A stretch of DNA of 64,000 nucleotides from Paracoccus zeaxanthinifaciens ATCC 21588 (GTDB lineage: Bacteria; Pseudomonadota; Alphaproteobacteria; Rhodobacterales; Rhodobacteraceae). The DNA lies in NCBI RefSeq assembly GCF_000420145.1, contig NZ_ATUJ01000011.1, positions 29,569-93,568 on the forward strand. Reading direction: 5' to 3'. Under the pieces are notes generated by a model, which saw only the letters and a list, made by a program, of their open reading frames with translations, made no database searches and was not told where the DNA came from. Positions within the stretch are counted from its first letter, which is position 1. Each line of letters starts with the position of its first letter. This document shows, piece after piece, positions 18,862 through 27,430 of this stretch. A program made the position numbers and the translations under genes.

Positions 18862-19383
18862 TCAGGCCGTTCCGCGGATGGGATAGCCCTTCTTCAGGAT
18901 GAACCCCAGGCCCTTCAGCAGGTCGTCCAGCGTCGGGCGCGCAAAGGGCACGTTCTGGAAATACAGCGAATAGATGCGGCCGTCGGGATAGGTGACCGCG
19001 ATCCCCGGTTCCGCGAAGCGCGCGGGTTCGCTGTCCTGCGCCTTGTCGGAAATGAACAGCCCCCATTCGCGGGCCGAGGCCTCGGTCATGGCATGGGCCA
19101 CGGGCAGGTCGCCCAGGTTCCATTCCGCCTGCTGGCGGGCAAAGCGGTCGTCGTCATCCATCGAGACGGCGGAGACATCGACGCCAAGCTCGCGGAACTC
19201 GGACTGGCGGGCGGCCAGGTCCTCGATCTGGGTCTTGCAGATCGGGCAATGGACGCCGCGATAGAAGAAGGTCACCGCCATCCTGGCATCGGCGCTTGCG
19301 GGGGCGTGGAAGGGCTGGCCCGTGGCGTCCTTGGCCTCGATCGCGGGGGCCTTGCTGCCGGGCATGGGGGTCTGATGGGTCAT
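18862..19383 (-). CDS. Peroxiredoxin-like protein (AhpC/TSA family)
   Basis: Thioredoxin-fold protein of 173 residues. The active site is FYRGVHCPICKTQ, with Cys46 and Cys49 in a CPIC arrangement, placing it in the atypical peroxiredoxin-like/redoxin group rather than classic two-Cys AhpC. It probably reduces peroxides or disulfides in the cytoplasm; there is no signal peptide. AGAGGAGGCGAC precedes the ATG. It is divergent from the HAD gene with 92 bases between the starts. Confidence 0.85.
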   Translation of the reverse strand: MTHQTPMPGSKAPAIEAKDATGQPFHAPASADARMAVTFFYRGVHCPICKTQIEDLAARQSEFRELGVDVSAVSMDDDDRFARQQAEWNLGDLPVAHAMTEASAREWGLFISDKAQDSEPARFAEPGIAVTYPDGRIYSLYFQNVPFARPTLDDLLKGLGFILKKGYPIRGTA

Positions 19384-19475
19384 GTCGCCTCCTCTGGCTT
19401 GTGATCGGCGGACGGCTGGTAATGCCGCACCGCCGGGTGCAGGCTGCCCCCGATCGAAACACCGGAGGTCATGCC

Positions 19476-20162
19476 ATGTCCGAACGCCCCGTCCTCGTCT
19501 TCGACGTGAACGAAACGCTGTTGGATCTTGAAACGCTGTCGCCCGTCTTCGACCGGATCTTCGGCGATCCGGCGATCATGCGGGACTGGTTCGCGCAGCT
19601 GGTGCTGTATTCCCAATCGCTGACGCTGGCCGGGATCGAGGGCGATTTCGCCCAGCTTGCGGGCGGCGTGCTGCGCATGATGGGCCGCATCCGCGGCACG
19701 GCCATCGTCGATGACGACGTGACCGCGCTGCGCCACGCCATCGCGAACATGCCCGCCCATCCCGACGCGACCGAGGCCCTGTCGCTGCTGCGCGACCGGG
19801 GGTTCCGGATGGTGACGCTGACGAACTCGCCGCCCTCGGACGGGCCGGATGCGCTGACCCGCGCGGGGCTGGCCGATTTCTTCGAGCACCGCTTCAGCGT
19901 CCAGCCCACGGGCCGCTTCAAGCCCGCGCCCGAAACCTATCGCATGGTGGCCGACCGCCTTGGCACGGATTGCAGCAGGCTGTGCCTTGTCGCCTGCCAT
20001 GTCTGGGACACGTTGGGCATGCAGGCGCTTGGGGGATACGGCGCGCTGGTCACGCATGGCGCGAATGCCCCCCTGCCGGTCGAGGGCGTGCCCCAGCCCG
20101 ACCCCGTGCGCCCTACGCTGACGCAACTGGCACAGGCCATCGCGGATCGCTGGCCGGGCTGA
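19476..20162 (+). CDS. HAD-superfamily haloacid dehalogenase-like hydrolase
   Basis: A 228-residue HAD hydrolase of the type II 2-haloacid dehalogenase group. The nucleophile Asp10 is in VLVFDVNETLLDL. Motif II is TLTNSPPSDG (Thr/Ser), motif III Lys is in GRFKPAPETY, and the motif IV region is CLVACHVWDTLGM. True L-2-haloacid dehalogenases have a similar layout, but the actual substrate may be another halo- or phospho-compound. I chose ATG 19476 with GGAGGTC upstream; a longer frame starts at 19296 but runs through the divergent promoter. Confidence 0.85.
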   Translation: MSERPVLVFDVNETLLDLETLSPVFDRIFGDPAIMRDWFAQLVLYSQSLTLAGIEGDFAQLAGGVLRMMGRIRGTAIVDDDVTALRHAIANMPAHPDATEALSLLRDRGFRMVTLTNSPPSDGPDALTRAGLADFFEHRFSVQPTGRFKPAPETYRMVADRLGTDCSRLCLVACHVWDTLGMQALGGYGALVTHGANAPLPVEGVPQPDPVRPTLTQLAQAIADRWPG

Positions 20163-20212
20163 TCGCAGGGTCCGGGGGTGGGTCATCATGGCCTTCGGGC
20201 GAAGCTGCTGCA

Positions 20213-20242
20213 TTGATTTGAGAACGAGCGTTCTGCTAGGCT
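20213..20242 (+). promoter_or_regulatory. Promoter with TetR-type operator AGAACG-AG-CGTTCT
   Basis: The perfect dyad AGAACGAGCGTTCT (20221-20234) lies exactly between a -35-like TTGATT (20213-20218) and a -10-like TAGGCT (20237-20242). The TetR gene starts at 20249. This is the usual layout for autorepression by a TetR-family protein. Confidence 0.7.
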
Positions 20243-20248
20243 GGTTCC

Positions 20249-20866
20249 ATGCAGACAACCTCCCCGAATGCCGGACGCCCGCGCCGGACCGATCCGGATG
20301 ACGCGCTGGAATCCGCGATGCGGATCTTCTGGGCGCATGGCTATGAGGGGGCCTCGGTCGGGCGGCTGTCGCGGGGGATGGGCGTGCCGCGTGCGGGGAT
20401 CTACCGCGATCACGGCTGCAAGCGCGGGCTGTTCCTCGCCTCGCTGGACCGATACGGCGCGACCCGCGTGCCGCCGCTGATGGCGGCCTTCGACGGCGAC
20501 GCGCCACCGGCAAGGGCGCTGCGCGATTTCCTTGGCCGCGTGATCGAACTGGGCACGACCGATCCCGACACGCCCGGCTGCCTGATATCCTGCGTGCTGG
20601 CCGATGCCGCAGGCAGCGACGAGGCCTTCCGGACCGAATTCCGCAGGCGCCTGGACGCGATGGACCGCGCAATCGCTGACCGCCTGCGCGCGATGCCGCG
20701 CGATGCGCTGGCAGCCGCGCCGGATGCGCTGGCCCCGCTGGTCGGGGCGACGGCGCGCGGGCTGATGCTGCGCGCCCGTGCGGGCGATCCGGCGGCGGAA
20801 CTTCTGCCCTTGGCGGCGACCGCATCGCGGATATGGTGTAACGATCCGGCTGTCCGGCACGAATAG
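20249..20866 (+). CDS. TetR-family transcriptional regulator
   Basis: A 205-residue regulator. The N-terminal helix-turn-helix spans about residues 15-62 (AMRIFWAHGYEGASVGRLSR, then GVPRAGIYRDHGCKRGLF). The C-terminal half is the variable ligand-binding helical domain, with TPGCLISCVLADAA as in AcrR/YbiH-like members. A perfect operator-like palindrome overlaps its own promoter. The next gene, the VTT/oxidoreductase fusion, follows after 36 bases and may share the transcript, making it the likeliest target. The inducer is unknown. Confidence 0.88.
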   Translation: MQTTSPNAGRPRRTDPDDALESAMRIFWAHGYEGASVGRLSRGMGVPRAGIYRDHGCKRGLFLASLDRYGATRVPPLMAAFDGDAPPARALRDFLGRVIELGTTDPDTPGCLISCVLADAAGSDEAFRTEFRRRLDAMDRAIADRLRAMPRDALAAAPDALAPLVGATARGLMLRARAGDPAAELLPLAATASRIWCNDPAVRHE

Positions 20867-20902
20867 CAGGCGATACCTGCAACAAGAGGAACGATCGCGC
20901 CC

Positions 20903-23053
20903 ATGTCACGCCCCCTGATCTTCGCCGCCCTTGCCGTGGGCGTCATCGCCGCAGCCTTCCTCGTGCCGGGCGACCTGCTGACGCTGGACGGCATCCGCAG
21001 CCAGCTGGATCGCGTGCAGACGCTGCGCGAGACCAGCCCCGTCGCCGTCGTCGCGGGCTTCTTCCTGGCCTATGTCGCGGTCACCGCGCTGTCGCTGCCG
21101 CTGGCCGTGTGGCTGACGCTGGCCGCGGGCGCGCTGTTCGGCTTCTGGCAGGGGCTGGTGATCGTGTCCTTCGCCTCGACCATCGGGGCGTCCATCGCCT
21201 TTCTCGTGGCGCGGCACCTGCTGCGCGACTGGGTCCGCGCGCGCTTCGGCGACCGCCTGCGCCGGATCGAGGACGGGCTGGAGCGTGACGGCGCCTTCTA
21301 CCTGTTTTCCCTGCGGCTGATTCCGGTCCTGCCCTTCGTGGCGGTCAACCTGCTGATGGCGCTGACGCCGATGCGCCTGCGCACCTTCGCGGGCGTCAGC
21401 CAGCTGGGCATGCTGGCGGGCACCGCCGTCTACGTCAACGCGGGCACGCAGCTTGCCAGCCTGGACAGCCTGTCGGGCATCGTCTCGCCGCGGATCCTCG
21501 CGTCCTTCGCGGCGCTGGCGGTCTTTCCCTGGATCGCCAAGGCCATCGTGGGCATCGTGCGCCGCCGCAAGCAGAACGGCCAGTGGACGAAACCGAAATC
21601 CTTCGACCGCAACCTGATCGTCATCGGCGGCGGCAGCGCGGGCCTCGTGACGGCCTATATCGCCGCCGCGACCAAGGCCAAGGTCACCCTGATCGAGGCG
21701 AACGAGATGGGCGGCGACTGCCTGAACACCGGCTGCGTGCCCTCGAAATCGCTGATCCGCAGCGCCGCCGTCGCGCGCACGATGCGCCGCGCCGATGGCT
21801 ATGGTATCGCGCCCGTGGAACCGCAGGTCGATTTCCGCGCCGTGATGGAGCGCGTCCACGGTGCCATCGCCACCATCGCGCCCCATGACAGCGTCGAACG
21901 CTATGAAGGGCTGGGCGTCGAGGTCCTGCAGGGCCGCGGTCGCCTGACCGACCCCTGGACGGTCGAGATCGCGATGAACGACGGCTCGACCCGCAAGCTG
22001 ACCTCGCGCGCGATCGTCATCGCGACGGGGGCCAGCCCGATCGTCCCGCCCGTTCCGGGCCTTCGCGAAGCGGGGGTGCTGACCTCGGACACGATGTGGG
22101 GCGCGCTGCGCGACCGCGACCGGGTGCCCGCGCGCATGGCCATCCTGGGCGGCGGACCCATCGGGACGGAACTGGCGCAGGCCTTCGGCCGCCTTGGCGC
22201 GCAGGTCTTCCAGGTCGAGATGTCCGACCGCATCCTGGGCCGAGAGGACCCCGAGGTGTCCGAGCTGGTGACCGCCGCGCTGCAGGATGACGGGATCGAG
22301 GTGCTGACCGGCCACAAGGCCGTCGGCGCGGGCCGTGACGATGACGGCCCCTGGCTGGAGGTCGAGGGCCCCGACGGCACCCGCACCCTGCGCGTGGACG
22401 AGATCGTCGCCGCCACGGGCCGCGCCGCCAACCTTAAGGGCATCGGCCTCGAGGAGCTGGGCATCGGCACGGATCGCACGGTGGACACGAACGAATACCT
22501 GCAGACGATCCATCCCAACATCCTGGCCGCGGGCGACGTGGCGGGCCCCTGGCAGTTCACCCATACCGCCAGCCACCAGGCGTACTATGCTGCGGTGAAC
22601 GGGCTGTTCGGCGACATCCGCGCCTCGCGCGTGGACGACCGGGTGATCCCCTGGGCCACCTTCACCGACCCCGAGATCGCGCGCCTTGGCCTGTCGGAAA
22701 CCGAGGCCCGCGACCAGGGAGTCCCCTACGAGGTCACGCGCTTCGACCTGTCGGGGTCCGACCGCGCCATCGCGGACGGCGCGACCAAGGGCTTCGTCAA
22801 GGTGCTGACCCGCAAGGGCAGCGACAAGATCATCGGTGCGACCATCGCGGGCGTCCATGCGGGCGACCTGATGGCGGAATTCGTGCTGGCGATGAAGCAC
22901 GGGCTGGGCCTGTCCAAGATCCTGGGCACGATCCACATCTATCCCACCTTGGCCGAGGCGAACAAATCCGTCGCCGGTCAATGGCGCCGCGCCCATGTGA
23001 ACCCGCGCCTGACCGACATCGCCCGCCGTTTCCACGACTGGAGGCGCGGATGA
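20903..23053 (+). CDS. Fusion of VTT (TVP38/TMEM64) membrane domain and mercuric-reductase-like FAD oxidoreductase
   Basis: A 716-residue two-part protein. Residues 1 to about 225 are a TVP38/TMEM64 (VTT, DedA-like) membrane domain with about five hydrophobic segments and the conserved FSLRLIPVLPFVAVNL stretch. From about 238 it is a class I pyridine nucleotide-disulfide oxidoreductase: FAD loop GGGSAG (242-247), redox pair CLNTGC (Cys273, Cys278), NAD loop ILGGGPIGTE and FAD-contact LAAGDVAG. It resembles mercuric reductase but has no N-terminal HMA domain and no C-terminal vicinal Cys pair, so mercury reduction is unlikely. It begins an operon; its stop overlaps the CDP-alcohol transferase start. 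Confidence 0.88.
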   Translation: MSRPLIFAALAVGVIAAAFLVPGDLLTLDGIRSQLDRVQTLRETSPVAVVAGFFLAYVAVTALSLPLAVWLTLAAGALFGFWQGLVIVSFASTIGASIAFLVARHLLRDWVRARFGDRLRRIEDGLERDGAFYLFSLRLIPVLPFVAVNLLMALTPMRLRTFAGVSQLGMLAGTAVYVNAGTQLASLDSLSGIVSPRILASFAALAVFPWIAKAIVGIVRRRKQNGQWTKPKSFDRNLIVIGGGSAGLVTAYIAAATKAKVTLIEANEMGGDCLNTGCVPSKSLIRSAAVARTMRRADGYGIAPVEPQVDFRAVMERVHGAIATIAPHDSVERYEGLGVEVLQGRGRLTDPWTVEIAMNDGSTRKLTSRAIVIATGASPIVPPVPGLREAGVLTSDTMWGALRDRDRVPARMAILGGGPIGTELAQAFGRLGAQVFQVEMSDRILGREDPEVSELVTAALQDDGIEVLTGHKAVGAGRDDDGPWLEVEGPDGTRTLRVDEIVAATGRAANLKGIGLEELGIGTDRTVDTNEYLQTIHPNILAAGDVAGPWQFTHTASHQAYYAAVNGLFGDIRASRVDDRVIPWATFTDPEIARLGLSETEARDQGVPYEVTRFDLSGSDRAIADGATKGFVKVLTRKGSDKIIGATIAGVHAGDLMAEFVLAMKHGLGLSKILGTIHIYPTLAEANKSVAGQWRRAHVNPRLTDIARRFHDWRRG

Positions 23054-23673
23054 TCGACGCCCTGATCCTGCCCGCGCAACGCAGCGCCTTGGCTCCGGCC
23101 GCGCGATACCTGTCCGCGCGGGGGATCGGGGCCGACCAGCTGACGGTGGCGGGCTTCGCCATCGGCTTTCTGGGCTTCGTGGCGCTGGCCTTCGGGTTCT
23201 GCCTGATCGGGCTGGCGCTGATCGTGGCGAACCGGCTGATGGACGGGCTGGACGGCGCGGTCGCGCGCATCCAGGGGCCGACCGACCGAGGCGCCTTCCT
23301 GGATATCGCGATGGACTTCCTGTTCTACGCGCTGGTCCCCTTGGGCTTCGCGATCCACGACCCGGCGGCGAACGCCCTGCCCGCCGCCCTGCTGATCGCG
23401 GCCTTCGTGGGGACGGGGTCGTCCTTCCTGGCCTTTGCCGCCATCGCCGCCAAGCGCGGGCAGGCCGCCGCCGCCTTTCCGTCCAAGGGCATCTACTATC
23501 TGGGCGGCCTGACCGAGGGGTTCGAGACGATCGCGCTGTTCGTGCTGATCTGCATCTTCCCGCAGGCCTTCCCCTTCCTTGCCGTGCTGTTCGCCGCCGC
23601 ATGTGCCGTCACGACGGCCCTTCGCTGGCACCAAGGCTGGACCGCCTTCGCCCCCGACAACAGGAGCCGCTGA
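23050..23673 (+). CDS. CDP-alcohol phosphatidyltransferase family protein (YnjF-like)
   Basis: Integral membrane enzyme of 207 residues with about six hydrophobic segments. The CDP-alcohol transferase motif is present as DGLDGAVARIQGPTDRGAF followed by LDIAMD. The spacing between AR and the central Gly is seven rather than the canonical eight. Such enzymes swap CMP of a CDP-lipid for an alcohol. Its ATGA overlap with the upstream gene and one-base overlap with the ynjB-like gene place it in the operon. In E. coli the related ynjF also lies beside ynjBCD, so the association is conserved. Confidence 0.85.
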   Translation: MIDALILPAQRSALAPAARYLSARGIGADQLTVAGFAIGFLGFVALAFGFCLIGLALIVANRLMDGLDGAVARIQGPTDRGAFLDIAMDFLFYALVPLGFAIHDPAANALPAALLIAAFVGTGSSFLAFAAIAAKRGQAAAAFPSKGIYYLGGLTEGFETIALFVLICIFPQAFPFLAVLFAAACAVTTALRWHQGWTAFAPDNRSR

Positions 23674-24860
23674 TGCACCGTCGATCCCTTCTTGCCCTGG
23701 CCCTTGCGGCCCTTGCCACGCCCGCGATGGCGGATTGGACCGACACGCTGCAAGCCGCGCGCGGGCAGACCGTCTACTGGAACGCATGGGGCGGCGATCA
23801 GCGCACCAACGATTTCATCCGGTGGGTCGGCCAGCAGACCGAGGAACGCTTCGGGGTCGAGGTCGTGCACGTGAAGCTGACCGACACCGCCGAGGCCGTG
23901 ACCCGCGTCCTGTCCGAGAAGTCGGCCGGCCGCACCGAGGGCGGCTCGGTCGATCTGATCTGGATCAACGGGCCGAACTTCCTGTCGATGAAGGAACAGG
24001 ACCTGCTGCACGGTCCCTTCGCGGGCGACCTGCCGAACGCGCGCTTCCTGGACCTGTCCGAGGGCGCGCCCGCCGCGCTGGACTTCACCACCCCCGTCGA
24101 CGGGATGGAGAGCGCGTGGCGCCTGGCCCGCTTCGTCTTCATCCGCGATGCCGACCGCGTGCCCGAACCGCCTGTCGACATGGCGGGCTTCGTCGATTGG
24201 GCCGCCGCCAATCCGGGCCGGATGACGCATCCCGACCCCGCGAACTTCATGGGCGCGACCTTCCTCAAGCAGGCGCTGCTGGAACTGGCCCCCGACCCGC
24301 GGGCGCTGAAGGCGCCGGTAACCGACGCGGCCTATGCCGCGCAGACCGCGCCGCTGTGGGACTGGTACGACGCGCTGCGCCCCAACCTGTGGCGCGGCGG
24401 CGAGGCGTTCCCCGAAAACGAATCCGTTCAGCAGCAGCTTCTGGCCGACGGAGAGATCGACATTGCCATGTCCTTCGACCCCGCCGCAGCCGCAGCCCAG
24501 GTCGAACAGGGCCTGCTGCCCGAAACCGCGCGGGTCTTCGTGCCGGATGCCGGGTCCATCGGCAATGTCAGCTTCGTCGCGATCCCCTTCAACGCCGCCA
24601 ACCGCGAAGGGGCCGAGGTCGTGGCCGACTTCCTGCTGGCCCCCGAAACGCAGGCGAGGATGCAGAACATCGAGGTGCTCGGCTCGTTCTCGGTCCTCGA
24701 TCCCGAACGGCTGGACGCCGAGGCGCAGGCCCGGTTCGAGGCCCTGCCCACCGCCCCTGCCCTGCCCACGCTGGCCGAGCTGGGCCCGACGCTGCCCGAA
24801 CCGCATGCCAGCTGGATGACGCGCCTGACCGAAGACTGGGCGGATCGCCACACCAGATGA
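23673..24860 (+). CDS. ynjB: ABC transporter substrate-binding protein, YnjB-like
   Basis: Periplasmic solute-binding protein of 395 residues. A signal peptide covers residues 1-20 (HRRSLLALALAALATPAMA), then DWTDTLQAARGQTVYWNAWG at the mature N-terminus, typical of YnjB and related thiamine/polyamine-type binding proteins. TGATG joins it to the previous gene; its stop shares ATGA with the permease. The ligand of the YnjBCD system is not established. Confidence 0.88.
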   Translation: MHRRSLLALALAALATPAMADWTDTLQAARGQTVYWNAWGGDQRTNDFIRWVGQQTEERFGVEVVHVKLTDTAEAVTRVLSEKSAGRTEGGSVDLIWINGPNFLSMKEQDLLHGPFAGDLPNARFLDLSEGAPAALDFTTPVDGMESAWRLARFVFIRDADRVPEPPVDMAGFVDWAAANPGRMTHPDPANFMGATFLKQALLELAPDPRALKAPVTDAAYAAQTAPLWDWYDALRPNLWRGGEAFPENESVQQQLLADGEIDIAMSFDPAAAAAQVEQGLLPETARVFVPDAGSIGNVSFVAIPFNAANREGAEVVADFLLAPETQARMQNIEVLGSFSVLDPERLDAEAQARFEALPTAPALPTLAELGPTLPEPHASWMTRLTEDWADRHTR

Positions 24861-26530
24861 GCCTGGCCGCCCGGTTCCTTCCGGCGCTGATCCTGACCGC
24901 GATCCTGCTGCCCATCGGCGCGGGGTTGTGGCAGACGGCGCTTGCAGCCGCAGGCCACCTGCCCGCCATCGGCGCGCAGGGGCCGGACCTTGCCGCATGG
25001 GCGGCGCTGTGGGACCGGCCGGGTCTGGGCCGCGCGGTCTGGCTGTCGCTGTTCACCGGGATCGGCGCGACGCTGCTGTCCTTCCTGCTGGCGCTGGCAT
25101 CCGCGATGGCGATCACCCGCAAGGGTCGGGGCGGCAGGCTGCTTGCGCCCCTTCTGGCCATGCCCCACGCGGCGCTGGCGATCGGGCTGGCCTTCGTCAT
25201 GGCACCCTCGGGCTGGATCGCGCGGGCAGTCGCGCCCGTGCTTGGCTGGGACCGACCGCCGGACATCGCCAGCATCGGCGATCCGTTCGGCCTGTCGCTG
25301 ATCGCGGGGCTGACGGTCAAGGAGTTCCCGTTCCTGCTGCTGATGATGCTGACCGCCTGCGCGCAGATCCCCCTGCGGCGCCACCTGCGCGCGGGTCGCG
25401 CGCTTGGCGCGTCCGAGGCACGGCTGTGGCTGGCGATCATCCTGCCGCAGATCTGGCCGCTGATGCGGCTGCCGGTTCTGGTGGTCCTGGCCTATTCGAT
25501 GTCGGTCGTGGATGTCGCGCTGATCCTCGGGCCGTCGAACCCGCCCACGCTGGCCGTCCTGCTGGCGCGCGACTATGCCGATCCGGACCTGACGCGGCTC
25601 ATGTCGGGATCGGCGGGCAGCCTGCTGCAACTGGCGCTGGTCGGCGCGGCGGCGGGGGCGGGCCTGCTGATCCGAAGGCCCGTCGCGCGACTGGGCGGGG
25701 CCTGGGTCCATGCCGGTGCGCCCGCGCCGGGGGCGGGCATCGCGCTGCGTGCCCTGCGCGGGGCCGCCTGCGTCGCGATGACGCTTGGCTTCGGCGCGAT
25801 GGTGGCGCTTGTCATCTGGTCGCTTGCGTGGCGATGGGCATTCCCCGACCTGGTCCCGCAGGAATTGTCGCTGCGGATCTGGGCACGCTCGGTTCAGGGA
25901 TGGGCCGCGCCGCTGGCGAACACGCTGATCATGGCGGGGGCCAGCACCGCGCTGGCCCTGCTGGCGGCCATCGCGTGGCTGGAATCCGAGACCCGCAGCA
26001 ATCGCCGCCTGCCTTGGGCCGAGGCCGCGATATTCGTGCCGCTGCTGCTGCCGCAGATCGGCTTCCTGTTCGGGGTGAACACCGCCGCATTGCGGGCGGG
26101 CCTGTCGCCGGGGATGTGGCTGGTGATCTGGGGGCACGCGATCTTCGTCTTTCCCTATACGATGATCGCCCTCGCCGATCCGTGGCGGGCGGTCGATCCG
26201 CGCCATTTCCGCGCGGGCGCGGCGCTCGGGGCCGGTCCGTGGCGGCGGCTGTTCGCGCTGCGCCTGCCGATCCTGCTGCGCCCGATCCTGACCGCAGCCG
26301 CCATCGGCATCGCCGTATCCGTCGCGCAATACCTGCCGACGCTGTTCCTTGGCGCAGGTCGCACCCCCAGCCTGACGACCGAGGCCGTGACCCTTGCCGC
26401 TTCGTCCGACAGGCGGGTCACGGCGGTCGTGGCGACCATCCAGGCCGCGCTGCCGCTGATGGGCTTTGCGGCGGCATTCGTGATACCCGCGATCCTGCAT
26501 CGCAACCGCCGCGACCTGAGAGGGGCCTGA
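24857..26530 (+). CDS. ynjC: ABC transporter permease, double-length, YnjC-like
   Basis: A 557-residue permease with two repeated BPD_transp_1 units, each with an EAA-like loop: GRALGASEARLWLAIILPQI in the first half and GAALGAGPWRRLFALRLPIL in the second. About 12 membrane segments are visible. One polypeptide therefore supplies both transmembrane halves, as in YnjC and FbpB-type permeases. The start ATG 24857 overlaps the ynjB stop (ATGA). Confidence 0.88.
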   Translation: MSLAARFLPALILTAILLPIGAGLWQTALAAAGHLPAIGAQGPDLAAWAALWDRPGLGRAVWLSLFTGIGATLLSFLLALASAMAITRKGRGGRLLAPLLAMPHAALAIGLAFVMAPSGWIARAVAPVLGWDRPPDIASIGDPFGLSLIAGLTVKEFPFLLLMMLTACAQIPLRRHLRAGRALGASEARLWLAIILPQIWPLMRLPVLVVLAYSMSVVDVALILGPSNPPTLAVLLARDYADPDLTRLMSGSAGSLLQLALVGAAAGAGLLIRRPVARLGGAWVHAGAPAPGAGIALRALRGAACVAMTLGFGAMVALVIWSLAWRWAFPDLVPQELSLRIWARSVQGWAAPLANTLIMAGASTALALLAAIAWLESETRSNRRLPWAEAAIFVPLLLPQIGFLFGVNTAALRAGLSPGMWLVIWGHAIFVFPYTMIALADPWRAVDPRHFRAGAALGAGPWRRLFALRLPILLRPILTAAAIGIAVSVAQYLPTLFLGAGRTPSLTTEAVTLAASSDRRVTAVVATIQAALPLMGFAAAFVIPAILHRNRRDLRGA

Positions 26531-26534
26531 GGGA

Positions 26535-27158
26535 ATGTTAGAGCTGATCGACCTTGCCATCCGCCTGCCCGGTGGCCGCCCGCTGCTGGGGCCCATGTCG
26601 CTGCGGGTAGAGGCGGGACAGGTCCTGTCGGTGATGGGGCCGTCGGGCGTGGGCAAGTCCAGCCTGCTGGACGCCATCGGCGGTCACCTGGGCGCGGGCT
26701 TCGCCTTGCAGGGCCGCGTCCTGCTGGACGGGCGCGACCTGACGGGCCTTCCGGCCGAGCGGCGCAATATCGGAATGATTTTCCAGAACTCGGACCTTTT
26801 CCCGCATCTGAGCGTTGGGCAGAACCTCGGCTTCGGGATGCCGCGCCGCCATCGCGACCGACGCGCCCGGATCGAGTCCGCGCTGGTCGATGCGGGTCTG
26901 GGCGGAATGCATGACCGCGATCCGGCCACCCTGTCGGGCGGACAACGGGCGCGGGCCGCGCTGATGCGGGGGCTGCTGGCCGAACCCGCGGCGATCCTTC
27001 TGGACGAGCCGTTCTCGGCCCTCGATGCGCAGCTGCGCGACGAGATCCGCAGCTTCACCTTCGATCACCTGCGTGCTGCGGGCATCCCCGCGCTGATGGT
27101 CACCCATGATGCGCAGGATGCGACAAGCGCGGGCGGCCCCGTAATCGCACTGGGCTGA
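26535..27158 (+). CDS. ynjD: ABC transporter ATP-binding protein, YnjD-like
   Basis: A compact 207-residue ATPase. Walker A is GPSGVGKSS (residues 35-43), the Q-loop is in IGMIFQNSDLFPHLSV, the signature is LSGGQRARAALMRGL, Walker B is AAILLDEPFSALD and the switch His is in LMVTHDAQD. It lacks the C-terminal regulatory domain of longer FbpC/PotA ATPases, as YnjD does. It follows the permease by four bases and ends the operon inside a terminator stem. Confidence 0.9.
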   Translation: MLELIDLAIRLPGGRPLLGPMSLRVEAGQVLSVMGPSGVGKSSLLDAIGGHLGAGFALQGRVLLDGRDLTGLPAERRNIGMIFQNSDLFPHLSVGQNLGFGMPRRHRDRRARIESALVDAGLGGMHDRDPATLSGGQRARAALMRGLLAEPAAILLDEPFSALDAQLRDEIRSFTFDHLRAAGIPALMVTHDAQDATSAGGPVIALG

Positions 27159-27169
27159 GGGCCGCCCGC
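27129..27169. terminator. Terminator hairpin overlapping end of ynjD-like gene
   Basis: Perfect 11-bp stem GCGGGCGGCCC (27129-27139) / GGGCCGCCCGC (27159-27169) with a 19-base loop that contains the ATPase stop codon. It sits between the convergent ends of ynjD and the DUF2934 gene. Confidence 0.6.
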
Positions 27170-27173
27170 AGGT

Positions 27174-27416
27174 TCACTTGCCCGGCTTACCGGGAGCACC
27201 CGATTCCGTGCCCGGCGTGTCGTTCACATTCGACATGGGCTGTTCGGTGGGCGTCTCGGATCCGGTTCCGGGGCGCATGATGCCGCCCTTCTCCTCGGCG
27301 GCCAGCTCGGCCTCGGCCTGTTCCCAATGTGCATGTTCATGGCCTTCGGGGCGACCGGCATCTTCCCAGATGCGATGGGCGCGGGCCTTGATCAGTTCTT
27401 CACGTTCCATTTCCAT
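27174..27416 (-). CDS. DUF2934 domain protein, 80 aa
   Basis: Small hydrophilic protein whose N-terminal 40 residues carry the DUF2934 pattern (KARAHRIWEDAGRPEGHEHA, then HWEQAEAEL). The C-terminal 40 residues are low-complexity, rich in Gly, Pro, Thr and Glu, and probably disordered. The family is of unknown function and is often found beside glycogen and trehalose genes in alphaproteobacteria, as here after glgX (14-base gap). I chose ATG 27416 (MEMEREEL); the longer upstream frame overlaps glgX. Confidence 0.75.
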   Translation of the reverse strand: MEMEREELIKARAHRIWEDAGRPEGHEHAHWEQAEAELAAEEKGGIMRPGTGSETPTEQPMSNVNDTPGTESGAPGKPGK

Positions 27417-27430
27417 CCTTGCCTCCGTCG

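Noticed and set aside
20906..23602. An 898-residue minus-strand frame opposite the VTT-oxidoreductase gene
   Set aside because: Low-complexity Arg/Gly/Asp composition and antisense to a gene with intact FAD and redox-Cys motifs.
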